Shown: positions 24,935-34,310 of the stretch, piece by piece
Numbering within the stretch: position 1 is the stretch's first letter
Layout: each line of letters opens with the position of its first letter
NCBI RefSeq assembly: GCF_003350295.1
Contig: NZ_QLYY01000007.1
Coordinates: forward strand, 245,747 to 309,746
Direction: 5' to 3'
DNA: 64,000 bases
Origin: Vibrio tetraodonis
GTDB taxonomy: Bacteria > Pseudomonadota > Gammaproteobacteria > Enterobacterales > Vibrionaceae
Notes under the pieces: model-generated
Told to the model about the DNA's origin: nothing
The model's input: only the letters and a program-made list of their open reading frames with translations
The model's database searches: none
Made by a program: the position numbers and the translations under genes

Positions 24935-25900
24935 ATGTTTGGTGAATTTAATCTTATTGAAAAATACTTTGTTGGCCGTCAGTCTCGTCGTAAAGATGTG
25001 TTGCTAGCGGCTGGAGATGATTGCGCTCTACTCAAAGTGCCAGAAGGCATGTCTTTGGCGGTCAGCACGGATACACTAGTTGCGGGAACACATTTCCTCA
25101 AAGAGGCTAACCCCGCTTGGGTAGCCCACAAGGCTTTGGCTGCAAATATAAGTGATTTAGCGGCTATGGGAGCGACACCTGCTTGGGTTTCATTAGCTTT
25201 GACTCTACCTGAACCCAATGAGTCTTGGTTAGCGCCGTTTTGTGACTCGTTTTTTAAGCTTGCAGATTATTTTGATATCCATTTGATTGGCGGAGACACG
25301 ACCAAAGGCCCGTTGAGTTTAACGCTCACAGTGCAAGGCTTTGTTGACGCTGAAAAGGCACTCCGAAGAGATGGCGCACGAGTTGGTGACTGGATCTATG
25401 TGACGGGAGAGTTGGGAGACAGTCAGGCTGGTTTGGAAGTTATTCTTAATGAAGAGCTGCGTAATAAACCATTTGCTGAGCAGCTTGAGCAAGCACACTA
25501 TTTATCAACGCCGCGTGTTTTGGCAGGGCAAGCGCTTCTGGGTATAGCAAGCTCGGCGATTGATATTTCTGATGGCTTAACGGCTGATTTGAAGCATATT
25601 CTCAGACGCTCTGATGTTGGCGCTCATCTTGAACTTAGTGAGCTTCCCATTTCTAGTCAATTGATCCAGTTTATCGGCAGCGTGGATAAAGCTCAGCAAT
25701 ACGCACTCACAAGTGGTGAAGAATATGAGTTATGCTTCACAGTCCCGGAGCAGTATAAAGGAGTGATTGACGCTGCGTTGGCACATTGTGGTTGTCAGGT
25801 GAGTTGTATTGGACAAATTCGTCCTAAGGGACAGTTTCTGCTGTCAAATAAAGGGCAACCTCTTGACTGGCCTAAGCAAGGCTTTGATCATTTTCAATAG
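24935..25900 (+). CDS. thiL: Thiamine-monophosphate kinase
   Basis: Makes thiamine diphosphate from the monophosphate with ATP. 321 residues of the PurM/ThiL fold: N-terminal GEFNLIEKYF, GDDCALL near 28-34, HKALAANISDLAAMGATPAW near 62-81 (metal-binding Asp), LIGGDTTKG near 109, and DISDGLTADL near 205. I use the ATG at 24935, which matches the family N-terminus; an upstream TTG would put the start inside the nusB terminator. pgpA follows after 10 bases. No ribosome site is obvious. Confidence 0.94.
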   Translation: MFGEFNLIEKYFVGRQSRRKDVLLAAGDDCALLKVPEGMSLAVSTDTLVAGTHFLKEANPAWVAHKALAANISDLAAMGATPAWVSLALTLPEPNESWLAPFCDSFFKLADYFDIHLIGGDTTKGPLSLTLTVQGFVDAEKALRRDGARVGDWIYVTGELGDSQAGLEVILNEELRNKPFAEQLEQAHYLSTPRVLAGQALLGIASSAIDISDGLTADLKHILRRSDVGAHLELSELPISSQLIQFIGSVDKAQQYALTSGEEYELCFTVPEQYKGVIDAALAHCGCQVSCIGQIRPKGQFLLSNKGQPLDWPKQGFDHFQ

Positions 25901-25910
25901 AATTAATAGT

Positions 25911-26414
25911 ATGACAAACCCCTTACTTCTTATATCACTTAAAAACCCTTGGCACCTTCTGGCAACTGGATTTGGTAGCGGTTTATCCCCCTTTATGCCA
26001 GGTACTGTCGGAACACTGGCTGCTATCCCTTTTTACCTTCTGCTAGCTCAACTACCCCTACCTGCTTACATGATTACTCTAGTGGTGGCATCCATAGCCG
26101 GAATTAAAATATGCCAAATAACTTCAGATAGTATGGGTGTCCATGATCATGGCGCTATCGTATGGGATGAATTTGTCGGGTTTTGGATTACCATGCTGGT
26201 TGTCCCTTTATTCCACCTTTCTGTCACTGATTGGAAGTGGCTATTGACTGGTTTTGCACTGTTTAGGTTTTTTGACATGCTAAAGCCATGGCCTATCAGC
26301 TGGTTAGATAATCATGTTCATGGTGGTTTTGGCATTATGCTTGATGATATCGTCGCTGGTGTTATGGCGTTTGCCTCGCTTTACCTCGTTGGCAGGTTAG
26401 CTGGCTGGGTATAA
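25911..26414 (+). CDS. pgpA: Phosphatidylglycerophosphatase A
   Basis: Inner-membrane phosphatase making phosphatidylglycerol. 167 residues with an N-terminal NPWHLLATGFGSGLSPFMPGTVGTL segment (the G-x-G-P-G-T motif near 26-33), WDEFVGFWI near 85 with an acidic catalytic pair, FRFFDMLKPWP near 120 and GIMLDDIVAG near 143. Four hydrophobic segments. I use ATG 25911; the frame upstream overlaps thiL and is not family-like. Follows thiL by 10 bases, as in many gammaproteobacteria. Ends at a shared hairpin with the convergent DUF3461 gene. Confidence 0.94.
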   Translation: MTNPLLLISLKNPWHLLATGFGSGLSPFMPGTVGTLAAIPFYLLLAQLPLPAYMITLVVASIAGIKICQITSDSMGVHDHGAIVWDEFVGFWITMLVVPLFHLSVTDWKWLLTGFALFRFFDMLKPWPISWLDNHVHGGFGIMLDDIVAGVMAFASLYLVGRLAGWV

Positions 26415-26441
26415 TAGTTACTATGTTTTTGAAGGCTAGAA

Positions 26442-26472
26442 CGACAGGGGTTTACCCTGTCGCGCTTTATTT
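26442..26472. terminator. Terminator between pgpA and the DUF3461 gene
   Basis: CGACAGGG and CCCTGTCG pair around GTTTA, then CGCTTTATTTTA. It lies between convergent genes and just touches the end of the minus-strand gene. Confidence 0.75.
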
Positions 26473-26850
26473 TAGTTTCTCAAGATCAGCTTCTATTTCG
26501 GCTATTTTGCTTGAAACGACTTTTTCAAGGTGGCGCAGATCTGAAAGGATTTTTTCCTTAGTGTCTACTTTTGTGAGTTTCTTGGGTTTAGTGATGGTAT
26601 TCAACTCATCAATAATAAGCGTTAGGTTGCGATTTATTTCCGTCACTTCCTTGTACTTATTGCTTCCCCCATCCACCAACACATTTTTAACCTGCCTTGG
26701 GTATTTGAACTTAACGCTTTTTGCGAATAGTTCGCCTTTTTGCTTACGAAAGTAAATTTTTAATACGTCTTTGTGTGCCTCTTGCCTGAGGGAATAACGT
26801 TCAATTTGTTTAGGTTCTTGAATTCCTAACGCTGTGAGGTGTTGAAACAT
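26467..26850 (-). CDS. DUF3461 family protein
   Basis: A 127-residue soluble protein of unknown function, matching the DUF3461 family found in Vibrio and relatives. Begins [34 protein letters not shown] and ends in a charged, probably coiled-coil helix (residues 95-127). ATG with AGAGGT about 8 bases upstream. It sits downstream of glnD on the same strand with a 144-base gap and could be in the same transcript. Function not known; no catalytic motif seen. Confidence 0.85.
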   Translation of the reverse strand: MFQHLTALGIQEPKQIERYSLRQEAHKDVLKIYFRKQKGELFAKSVKFKYPRQVKNVLVDGGSNKYKEVTEINRNLTLIIDELNTITKPKKLTKVDTKEKILSDLRHLEKVVSSKIAEIEADLEKLK

Positions 26851-26994
26851 AGGCGACCTCTTGTGGTGAATTTAACGACCTTTATCCATGTGTACACTGA
26901 CAACATAATGACCAACAACACATAATGTAGCAGCCGAAGTTGACTTGAGATAGTTGATTTCTAGTACGCCTGTGTAACTTGTGGGCGAGATCGC

Positions 26995-29616
26995 CTAAGG
27001 AGAAAGCTTGTTGACGCTTTCTATGAGCTGCTTTTGAAGCTCGAGTTCTTCTTCTTCAGTCAGCTTAATACCATGAGCATTAGTAATAATAAATAAATCC
27101 TCGGCTCGTTCACCGATTGTTGTAATTTTAGCGCCATGGAGATGCAGATTCAGGTCGGCAAAGGTTGCCCCAACAATTGCCAGTAAACCTGGAGTATCAA
27201 GCGCTACGAATTCAAGTAGAGTACGCTTCTTACCTTTTGTTGGCAGAAACTCAACTCGGGTTTTTACTTTAAAATGCCGTAAGTTTCGATGAGGACGGCG
27301 CGTTTTTATTTTGTTTGAGCGTCCATTACCCAAAGTGCGCTCTAGCTGCTTTATGATAGCATCATGGCGGCTCTCATCTATGACCTTGCCGTGTTGATCA
27401 AGCACCATGAAGGTATCGAGCACATACCCATCTTTGCTCGTCATGACTTGCGCATCATGTACATTTAGGTTTCTTCTATCCAATTCGGCAACTATGGATG
27501 CAAAAAGCGCATGTTGATCTCGGCTATAGACAAAGACTTCTGTGCCACCCCGAGTAGCTTTTTTGGATACAAGGATAAGAGGTTGAGTGTGATCGCTGTG
27601 ACGCAGAATATGAGTACTGTGCCAAGCAATCTGCTTGTGTGAATGCCTGAGAAAGTAATCGGCTTTAAATCGTTGCCATAGCACTTCAATATCTCTGGCG
27701 CTGAACCCTTCCTTTCTTAAAAGGGCTGAGGCGAGTTGTTGGTTGTGACGTATTCTTTCTCTCACATCGACTGGATTCTCAAGTCCACGACGTAGTGCTC
27801 TTTGAGTAGAATAGAATAACTCTGCTAGTAAGGTTCGCTTCCAACTGTTCCAGAGGGCAGGATTGGTTGCACAAATATCGGCAACAGTTAAGCACACTAG
27901 GTATTCTAAATATTCTTCATCTCTTACCTGTTTAGCGAATTCGTTTATAACATCAGGGTCATAAATATCGCGCCGTTGAGCGGTGACAGACATCAATAAA
28001 TGGTATCTGACCAACCAAGAAACGAGTTTAGCTTCATGTTTTGATAGACCGTGGCTGATACAAAATTCGTACGCTTCTTCTGCTCCTATTTCAGAATGAT
28101 CGCCGCCACGACCTTTGGCTATGTCATGAAAAATAGCGGCTATGATAAGTAGCTCTTTTTTTTGTATCCGAGGAAAGACTTCGCAGCAAATAGGGTGCTT
28201 TTGATGATTTTCTGGTTGGCTAAATGTATGAATGTGTTTTAGAAGGCGGACGCTGTGTTCATCAACCGTGTAAACGTGGAACAAGTCAAACTGCATTTGG
28301 CCAACAATTTGACTCCATTGTGGCAAGTATGTTGCCAATACACCGAGCTTGTGCATCAAAACAAATGCTCGAGTAAGAGAGTTTGGGTGGCGACAAAGTT
28401 CGATAAACTTTTCTCTGGCTGCTGGAATCGTGTGAAGAAACTTATTCAACCGTCTTCGAGCGGTTCTTAGTTGACGAAGGGTTGAGGGCGCCACACTTTC
28501 AATGGTTGAATCATTAGCTATATGCAAAAACATATCAAGAATGGTTTCTGGGCGAGATTGAAACAGCGCGGGTTTACGGGCTTCTATCAGAGGGCCACGT
28601 CTTTGAAAGTCCTGACTGAGTATTTCAGGGTCGTACTCAATACCATTGTTTAAAATCGCTTGGTCAAATAGTTTGAGTAACATTTTATTGAGTTCAGCTA
28701 CACGTCTAAGTGTGCGATAGAACTCTTTCATCATCATTTCAACGCCGCGGTTGCCTTCTCCCGAAAAACCAAGGCTCTCGGCAACTTGTACTTGATGAGC
28801 GAACGTTAAGCGATTGTCGTATCTTTTTAGCTGTAGGTGCAAAGCAAAACGCACCCGCCATAGATAATTTTGGCATTCTAAGAGCTCGCGATATTCTGCA
28901 TCAGTCAAAAATCCATATTGACTCATTTCAAGTAATGAAGTGGCGCCAAAATGCCTTCTCGCGATCCAGCCTAAGGTATGAATATCACGCAACCCCCCAG
29001 GTGTTGATTTTATATCAGGCTCTAAATTGTAGGTTGTATCATGGTAGCGAGAATGACGATCTCGCTGTTCCTGAACCTTTGCTTTATAAAAGGTTTCAGT
29101 GGGCCAAAATGACTCTGAATGAATCTCAAGTTGCAGTTTACTAAAGGTTTCTTCACAGCCGCAAAGCCATCGCGATTCCTGAAGGTTGGTGGCGACAGTC
29201 AAGTCTTCTCTACCAATTGATGAGCACTCACTTATGGTTCTCACTGCGTGCCCTACTTCGAGTTTCAGATCCCACAAAAAAGTAATAAAGCGGCTTATTT
29301 TTGTATTTAGGTTCTCAGGCAAAACATGGGTTGAGGTGATCAATATATCAATATCGGAAAGGGGGTGTAGTTCACCTCTACCGTAGCCACCTACAGCAAC
29401 CAGACAAATATCAGGTTCTTTAGTAAAGCCGAAATATTGCCAAAGCCTTTTAAGGACTCCATCCATGTAGTTTGCACGGCCCAAGACGAGCTCTGATATC
29501 GAGTTGTGCGAGGTGAATAGGTCTCTTTGGCCGTCAGCAAACTTCTTAAGTTGAGACTTAAGTTCTGCAACTGATATTTCATCGTCCTGCAAGCTAGAAG
29601 GAGACTGATAAGACAT
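26995..29616 (-). CDS. glnD: Bifunctional uridylyltransferase/uridylyl-removing enzyme of PII
   Basis: Glutamine sensor that adds UMP to GlnB when glutamine is low and removes it when high. 873 residues: nucleotidyltransferase domain with GGYGRGELHPLSDIDILI near 76-93, a GlnD-specific helical region, an HD hydrolase domain (AAIFHDIAKGRGGDHSEIGA near 496-515) and two C-terminal ACT domains (VFVYSRDQHALFASIVAELD near 694 and LEFVALDTPGLLAIVGATFA near 803). I use the ATG at 29616 because GGAC lies upstream and it gives MSYQSPSSLQ as in other Vibrio; earlier in-frame starts lack a ribosome site. Its target glnB is at 52.4 kb in this window. Confidence 0.95.
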   Translation of the reverse strand: MSYQSPSSLQDDEISVAELKSQLKKFADGQRDLFTSHNSISELVLGRANYMDGVLKRLWQYFGFTKEPDICLVAVGGYGRGELHPLSDIDILITSTHVLPENLNTKISRFITFLWDLKLEVGHAVRTISECSSIGREDLTVATNLQESRWLCGCEETFSKLQLEIHSESFWPTETFYKAKVQEQRDRHSRYHDTTYNLEPDIKSTPGGLRDIHTLGWIARRHFGATSLLEMSQYGFLTDAEYRELLECQNYLWRVRFALHLQLKRYDNRLTFAHQVQVAESLGFSGEGNRGVEMMMKEFYRTLRRVAELNKMLLKLFDQAILNNGIEYDPEILSQDFQRRGPLIEARKPALFQSRPETILDMFLHIANDSTIESVAPSTLRQLRTARRRLNKFLHTIPAAREKFIELCRHPNSLTRAFVLMHKLGVLATYLPQWSQIVGQMQFDLFHVYTVDEHSVRLLKHIHTFSQPENHQKHPICCEVFPRIQKKELLIIAAIFHDIAKGRGGDHSEIGAEEAYEFCISHGLSKHEAKLVSWLVRYHLLMSVTAQRRDIYDPDVINEFAKQVRDEEYLEYLVCLTVADICATNPALWNSWKRTLLAELFYSTQRALRRGLENPVDVRERIRHNQQLASALLRKEGFSARDIEVLWQRFKADYFLRHSHKQIAWHSTHILRHSDHTQPLILVSKKATRGGTEVFVYSRDQHALFASIVAELDRRNLNVHDAQVMTSKDGYVLDTFMVLDQHGKVIDESRHDAIIKQLERTLGNGRSNKIKTRRPHRNLRHFKVKTRVEFLPTKGKKRTLLEFVALDTPGLLAIVGATFADLNLHLHGAKITTIGERAEDLFIITNAHGIKLTEEEELELQKQLIESVNKLSP

Positions 29617-29673
29617 AAGCAAGTCCGTGCGAGGCATCCGTATATAACAATCTATCAAAATGTAGAAGATAAA

Positions 29674-29702
29674 AAAATATCCTCGTTTAGCGAGGATATT
29701 TT
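29674..29702 (-). terminator. Terminator after map
   Basis: AAAATATCCTCG and CGAGGATATTTT pair perfectly around TTTAG. On the minus strand a run of T follows. It separates map from glnD. Confidence 0.9.
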
Positions 29703-29711
29703 AGGGTGAAA

Positions 29712-30590
29712 CTAGGCATTATTCATAATTCGTGGAATAGTATCATCACTGCGCAGTGTCAGAATTTCACAACCTGTATCTGTTACCACAACAGTGTGTT
29801 CATACTGAGCTGATTTTTTGCCATCCCCGGTGTAGACAGTCCAATCGTCTTGCGCATCAACGCTCACACCAAACTTTCCAGCGTTAATCATAGGTTCAAT
29901 GGTAAAGCACATTCCTTTTTGCAACACTCGACGATCATTATTTTTGTAATGAACGATTTGTGGTTCCTCGTGGAATTCATTGCCTATTCCGTGGCCACAG
30001 AAGTCTTTTACGATAGAAAACTTATTCCTAGGATTTTTTTTGTTATTTTCCTTGATGTATTTTTCAATCGCTGTGCCTATGTCACCGACAGTTGCGCCAG
30101 GTTTTACCTTACGTATGCCAATATACAAAGCTTCTTGGGTGACCATACAAAGACGTTTGTCTGCTGGAGATACGTCCCCGACGAGAAACATTTTAGAGGT
30201 GTCACCGTGGTAACCCTGAGGGCGCACGCTGAGGTCTGCGTTTTCGTCGTTTGGCACAATAACGGTAATATCAACGTTAATAATATCGCCATTTTTAAGT
30301 ACGGCAGGTTTCAACTGGCCGTTACTACCGATTTCATCTTCCGATGCTGGAATACCATGGCAAACAATGTGGTTGATAGATGTACAGATAGATTTAGGAA
30401 ACCCGTGATAATCAAGAGGTGCAGAGTAAGCTCCTTTCTCAATCCCATACTCATGACAAATTTTATTTAATTCATCCGTGGTGACACCTTCCTTGATATG
30501 AGGCTCGATCATTTCTAGGATTTCGGCGGCTAATGCACCAGCGATGCGCATACGCTCAATTTCTGCAGAGGTTTTTATCTTGATGGACAT
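29712..30590 (-). CDS. map: Methionine aminopeptidase, type I
   Basis: Removes the initiator methionine from nascent proteins; essential two-metal enzyme. 292 residues. Metal and active-site elements: HGIP near 78, DIINVDITV near 99 and GYHGDTS near 123 (Asp ligands), CGHGIGNEFHEEP near 190 (His), TIEPMINAG near 229 and YEHTVVVT near 263 (Glu). It is about 28 residues longer than E. coli Map; the extra residues sit between the two metal Asp (PNDENADLSVRPQ) and around ENNKKNPRNKF, so the loops near the active site are enlarged. Divergent from rpsB, as is general in this group. Confidence 0.95.
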   Translation of the reverse strand: MSIKIKTSAEIERMRIAGALAAEILEMIEPHIKEGVTTDELNKICHEYGIEKGAYSAPLDYHGFPKSICTSINHIVCHGIPASEDEIGSNGQLKPAVLKNGDIINVDITVIVPNDENADLSVRPQGYHGDTSKMFLVGDVSPADKRLCMVTQEALYIGIRKVKPGATVGDIGTAIEKYIKENNKKNPRNKFSIVKDFCGHGIGNEFHEEPQIVHYKNNDRRVLQKGMCFTIEPMINAGKFGVSVDAQDDWTVYTGDGKKSAQYEHTVVVTDTGCEILTLRSDDTIPRIMNNA

Positions 30591-30765
30591 CGTTTTTCTC
30601 TAATTTAATCAGTAGCACTTATCTGTGCGAATGAGCGCATTCTATCAGGAAGCTAGGCTAATGAGAATGATTCTTCATGTGTGAGGTAAAGTGAGACACT
30701 CAAAGCTATGGTCTAATTAACTCCATAGGGTGACTTTTTACTAGCCAAGATGGATGAAAATATGG
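30591..30765. other. Spacer between divergent map and rpsB
   Basis: No open frame. It must carry the map promoter on the minus strand; I cannot single out its elements. It leads to the rpsB promoter. Confidence 0.4.
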
Positions 30766-30777
30766 TATAAAGCGCGC
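30766..30777 (+). promoter_or_regulatory. rpsB promoter -10 with GC-rich discriminator
   Basis: TATAAA followed by GCGCGC. The -35 region 17 bases upstream is weak. A GC-rich discriminator is the known mark of promoters repressed by ppGpp/DksA, which suits a ribosomal protein gene. Confidence 0.55.
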
Positions 30778-30865
30778 CGGAAATGTTGTCTGTTCTCTCC
30801 TTATTTGGCGAAGCTGATGACTTCCATAAAACATTTATCTTTAAATCACACACAATCCGTCACAT

Positions 30866-30935
30866 ATTCCGGGGTGCTGGGCAATGAGCCTGGTCGGAGT
30901 TATGGGGATTGTGGAGGCCTAACCCCATAGAGGAA
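30866..30935 (+). promoter_or_regulatory. rpsB 5' leader, S2 autoregulation element
   Basis: The leader holds the blocks GGGGTGCTGGGC and GGAGGCCTAACCCC just before the start of rpsB, as in the conserved gammaproteobacterial rpsB leader, where S2 binds its own mRNA to repress rpsB-tsf. The CCCC near 30923 can pair back with the GGGG near 30871, in line with the pseudoknot known for that element. Boundaries are approximate. Confidence 0.75.
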
Positions 30936-30941
30936 TTTAAA

Positions 30942-31670
30942 ATGGCAACTGTATCAATGCGCGATATGCTAAAAGCTGGTGTTCACTTTGGTCACCAGAC
31001 TCGTTACTGGAACCCAAAAATGAAGCCATTCATCTTTGGTGCTCGTAACCGTGTACATATCATTAACCTAGAAAAAACTGTACCTATGTTTAACGACGCT
31101 CTAGCTGAGCTAGGTAAAGTCGGCGAGAAAAAAGGTAAGGTTCTATTTGTAGGTACTAAGCGCGCTGCATCTGAAGCTGTTAAAGAAGCTGCTATTGCAA
31201 GCAACCAGTATTATGTTAACAACCGCTGGCTTGGTGGTATGCTAACAAACTACAAAACTGTTCGTCAGTCTATCAAGCGTCTAAAAGAGCTAGAAACTCA
31301 GTCTCAAGACGGTACTTTTGACAAGTTGACTAAGAAAGAAGCTCTAATGCGTACTCGTGAAATGGAGAAGCTAGAGAAGTCTCTTGGTGGTATCAAAGAC
31401 ATGGGTGGTCTACCAGATGCGTTGTTCGTAATCGATGCAGATCACGAGCACATTGCAGTTAAAGAAGCAAACAACCTAGGTATCCCAGTTTACGCTGTAG
31501 TTGATACTAACTCTAACCCAGACGGCGTAGATTTCGTTATCCCTGGTAACGATGATGCTATCCGTGCGGTACAGCTATACCTAAACGCTGCTGCTTCTGC
31601 AGTAACTGAAGGTCGTAACAAAGACGTAGCTGCAGCTGCTGAAAAAGACGGTTTCGTAGAAGCTGAATAA
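30942..31670 (+). CDS. rpsB: 30S ribosomal protein S2
   Basis: 242 residues, typical S2: [28 protein letters not shown] at the N-terminus, FVGTKRAA near 66, [14 protein letters not shown] near 91, [16 protein letters not shown] near 157 and [10 protein letters not shown] near 204. I start at ATG 30942, which has AGGAATTTAA before it; the longer frame from 30909 lies in the regulatory leader. Codon use is strongly biased (many CTA/GTA/GCT), as for highly expressed genes. First gene of the rpsB-tsf-pyrH-frr set. Confidence 0.97.
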   Translation: MATVSMRDMLKAGVHFGHQTRYWNPKMKPFIFGARNRVHIINLEKTVPMFNDALAELGKVGEKKGKVLFVGTKRAASEAVKEAAIASNQYYVNNRWLGGMLTNYKTVRQSIKRLKELETQSQDGTFDKLTKKEALMRTREMEKLEKSLGGIKDMGGLPDALFVIDADHEHIAVKEANNLGIPVYAVVDTNSNPDGVDFVIPGNDDAIRAVQLYLNAAASAVTEGRNKDVAAAAEKDGFVEAE

Positions 31671-31737
31671 TAGCGGCTTTGAGCCATACTTAGCTAACGT
31701 GAGCTAATGCACAGGTTGGCAAAGTTATCATTATCAG

Positions 31738-31768
31738 CAGGGGCTAACATGTTAGGCCCCTGTTTTTT
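31738..31768 (+). terminator. Intrinsic terminator/attenuator between rpsB and tsf
   Basis: CAGGGG and CCCCTG enclose the palindrome CTAACATGTTAG (one bulged G) and six T follow. It would lower tsf relative to rpsB transcription. Confidence 0.8.
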
Positions 31769-31799
31769 ACCAAATCCAGATTAAACTGAGGAATAGAGA

Positions 31800-32642
31800 A
31801 TGGCTGTAACTGCTGCTCTAGTTAAAGAACTGCGCGACCGTACTGGCGCAGGCATGATGGAATGTAAGAAAGCGCTTGTTGAAACTGACGGCGATATCGA
31901 ACTGGCAATTGACAACATGCGTAAGTCAGGTGCTGCAAAAGCTGCTAAAAAAGCAGGTAATGTAGCGGCTGAAGGCGCGATCATCATTAAACAAGACAAC
32001 GGCGTAGCTGTACTTCTTGAAGTAAACTGCCAAACTGACTTCGTAGCAAAAGATGCTAACTTTACAGCATTTGCTGAAGAAGTGGCAGCTCATGCGCTTT
32101 CTACTAAAGCGACGGCAGAAGAGCTACAAGCTAAGTTCGAAGAGACTCGCGTTGCTTTAGTTGCTAAAATTGGTGAAAACATCAACATCCGTCGCGTTCA
32201 ATACGTTGAAGGTGCCGCAATTGCTTCTTACCGTCACGGTGAGAAAATTGGTGTAGTTGTTGCTGGTGAAGGCGACGCTGAAACACTTAAGCATGTTGCG
32301 ATGCACGTAGCGGCTTCTCGTCCTGAGTATGTTAACCCTGAAGATGTACCAGCTGGCGTTGTTGAGAAAGAAAAAGCAGTTCAAGTAGAAATCGCCATGA
32401 ACGAAGGCAAACCAGCTGAAATCGCAGAGAAGATGGTTGTTGGCCGTATGAAGAAGTTCACAGGTGAGATTTCTCTAACTGGCCAAGCTTTTGTTATGGA
32501 GCCAAAGAAATCTGTTGGTGAAATCCTAAAAGAGCGTGGTGCTTCTGTTGCTAACTTTGTCCGCCTAGAAGTGGGTGAAGGTATCGAAAAAGGCGAAGAA
32601 ATGAGCTTTGCTGAAGAAGTTGCAGCTGCTCAAAAAGGTTAA
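31800..32642 (+). CDS. tsf: Elongation factor Ts
   Basis: Nucleotide exchange factor for EF-Tu. 280 residues; N-terminal UBA-like domain with [19 protein letters not shown] near 9-27, the conserved core [15 protein letters not shown] near 71-85, and the second half with [11 protein letters not shown] near 167. GAGGA ribosome site. 130 bases after rpsB with a terminator-like attenuator between them. Highly biased codons. Confidence 0.97.
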   Translation: MAVTAALVKELRDRTGAGMMECKKALVETDGDIELAIDNMRKSGAAKAAKKAGNVAAEGAIIIKQDNGVAVLLEVNCQTDFVAKDANFTAFAEEVAAHALSTKATAEELQAKFEETRVALVAKIGENINIRRVQYVEGAAIASYRHGEKIGVVVAGEGDAETLKHVAMHVAASRPEYVNPEDVPAGVVEKEKAVQVEIAMNEGKPAEIAEKMVVGRMKKFTGEISLTGQAFVMEPKKSVGEILKERGASVANFVRLEVGEGIEKGEEMSFAEEVAAAQKG

Positions 32643-32664
32643 TCCTTAGATGTGCTAAAACTTT

Positions 32665-32692
32665 AGACCGTAGCCTAGGCTGCGGTCTTTTT
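32665..32692 (+). terminator. Terminator after tsf
   Basis: AGACCGTAGCC and GGCTGCGGTCT pair (one G-U) around TA and are followed by TTTT. It separates rpsB-tsf from pyrH. Confidence 0.85.
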
Positions 32693-32821
32693 ACGAATGG
32701 CAGTTATGCGGTTAATTGTGATGAATAGGTAAGTGAGTGATGTGACCAACATCATTTTAATGATGGCTTGCTTGGCTATTCATGACTGTTAATTAATAAC
32801 TCTCTTTGGAAGGTAAACTCC

Positions 32822-33553
32822 ATGACGACAAACCCTAAACCAGCGTATCAACGTATTCTGTTAAAACTGAGTGGTGAAGCTCTTCAAGGTGAAGAGGGTT
32901 TTGGTATCGACCCTGCGATTCTTGATCGTATGGCTCAAGAAGTGAAAGAACTGGTAGAGCTTGGAGTGCAAGTAGGGGTAGTGATCGGAGGAGGCAACCT
33001 TTTCCGAGGTGCAGGGCTTGCTGAAGCTGGGATGAACCGTGTTGTGGGCGATCATATGGGGATGCTTGCAACAGTTATGAACGGCCTTGCCATGCGAGAT
33101 GCTCTACATCGTGCTTATGTTAATGCTCGTGTTATGTCTGCCATACCCCTGAAAGGTGTCTGTGACGATTACAACTGGGCTGACGCTATTCGTGAATTGC
33201 GTCAAGGGCGAGTGGTTATATTCTCAGCGGGAACTGGGAATCCATTTTTTACGACTGACTCTGCTGCCTGTTTACGTGGTATTGAAATTGAAGCCGATGT
33301 AGTTTTAAAAGCGACTAAAGTTGACGGTGTATTTACCGCTGACCCTGTAGCTAATCCTGATGCAGAGTTGTATGATAAGCTAGCATACTCAGAAGTTCTT
33401 GATAAAGAACTAAAAGTGATGGATTTAGCAGCATTTACACTAGCTCGTGATCACAAAATGCCTATTCGTGTCTTCAACATGAATAAGCCTGGTGCACTTC
33501 GCCGAGTGGTTATGGGTGAAGCTGAAGGTACTTTGATTAGTACTGCTGAATAA
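32822..33553 (+). CDS. pyrH: UMP kinase
   Basis: Hexameric amino-acid-kinase-fold enzyme phosphorylating UMP, regulated by GTP and UTP. 243 residues: [12 protein letters not shown] near 12, [10 protein letters not shown] near 54-63, [15 protein letters not shown] near 77, [16 protein letters not shown] near 138 and [10 protein letters not shown] near 166. ATG with GGAAGGTAA upstream. It has its own 179-base upstream region after the tsf terminator, and is followed by frr. Confidence 0.97.
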   Translation: MTTNPKPAYQRILLKLSGEALQGEEGFGIDPAILDRMAQEVKELVELGVQVGVVIGGGNLFRGAGLAEAGMNRVVGDHMGMLATVMNGLAMRDALHRAYVNARVMSAIPLKGVCDDYNWADAIRELRQGRVVIFSAGTGNPFFTTDSAACLRGIEIEADVVLKATKVDGVFTADPVANPDAELYDKLAYSEVLDKELKVMDLAAFTLARDHKMPIRVFNMNKPGALRRVVMGEAEGTLISTAE

Positions 33554-33561
33554 CTCATTCA

Positions 33562-33590
33562 ACCCTAGTATGGCAATTTTATACTAGGGT
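33562..33590 (+). terminator. Hairpin after pyrH
   Basis: ACCCTAGTAT and ATACTAGGGT pair perfectly around a 9-base loop. The T run (CCTTTT) comes a few bases late, so termination may be partial. Confidence 0.6.
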
Positions 33591-33656
33591 ATTGCCTTTT
33601 AAAGAATCCTGTTTAGGCTTTCTTTTAAAAAAGAATGACACATTTAAGGTGATATC

Positions 33657-34214
33657 GTGATTAATGAAATCAAACAAGACGCTCAAGAGCGCATGGAAAA
33701 AAGCGTAGAAGCGCTAAAAAATAACCTTTCGAAAGTTCGTACAGGTCGCGCTCATCCGAGCCTACTGTCTGGAATCTCAGTCGAGTACTATGGTGCTCCA
33801 ACACCATTAAACCAAGTTGCTAATGTTGTTGCTGAAGACGCTCGAACTCTAGCCATTACTGTTTTTGATAAAGAGCTTGCACCCAAGGTGGAAAAAGCCA
33901 TCATGATGTCAGATCTAGGACTTAATCCGATGTCAGCTGGAACCATCATCCGTGTACCACTTCCACCGTTGACAGAAGAACGACGCAAGGACCTGGTTAA
34001 AATCGTACGTGGTGAAGCTGAGGGCGGACGAGTGGCTATTCGTAATATTCGTCGTGACGCCAATGGTGAACTAAAGTCCTTGCTCAAAGACAAAGAAATT
34101 TCTGAAGATGAAGATCGCAAAGCTCAAGATGAGATTCAAAAAATCACTGATGCAGCGGTTAAAAAAGTAGACGAAGCGCTCGCATCAAAAGAAAAAGAAC
34201 TTATGGAAGTTTAA
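33657..34214 (+). CDS. frr: Ribosome recycling factor
   Basis: Splits post-termination ribosomes with EF-G. 185 residues, the exact family length, with [12 protein letters not shown] near 26, [14 protein letters not shown] near 44, [35 protein letters not shown] near 102 (two-domain hinge) and the C-terminal KEKELMEV. The start is GTG, as in E. coli frr, with AAGGTGAT just upstream. Confidence 0.97.
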   Translation: MINEIKQDAQERMEKSVEALKNNLSKVRTGRAHPSLLSGISVEYYGAPTPLNQVANVVAEDARTLAITVFDKELAPKVEKAIMMSDLGLNPMSAGTIIRVPLPPLTEERRKDLVKIVRGEAEGGRVAIRNIRRDANGELKSLLKDKEISEDEDRKAQDEIQKITDAAVKKVDEALASKEKELMEV

Positions 34215-34239
34215 TTTCATTCACATTCGAAATATAAAG

Positions 34240-34269
34240 AACGCTGTGCTCGCAGTACAGCGTTTTTTT
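34240..34269 (+). terminator. Terminator after frr
   Basis: AACGCTGT and ACAGCGTT pair around a 9-base loop with seven T at the end. It separates frr from uppS. Confidence 0.9.
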
Positions 34270-34310
34270 ATGCTACTCTTTGTCACCTGCTGATAACCAT
34301 AAATCCTTGT

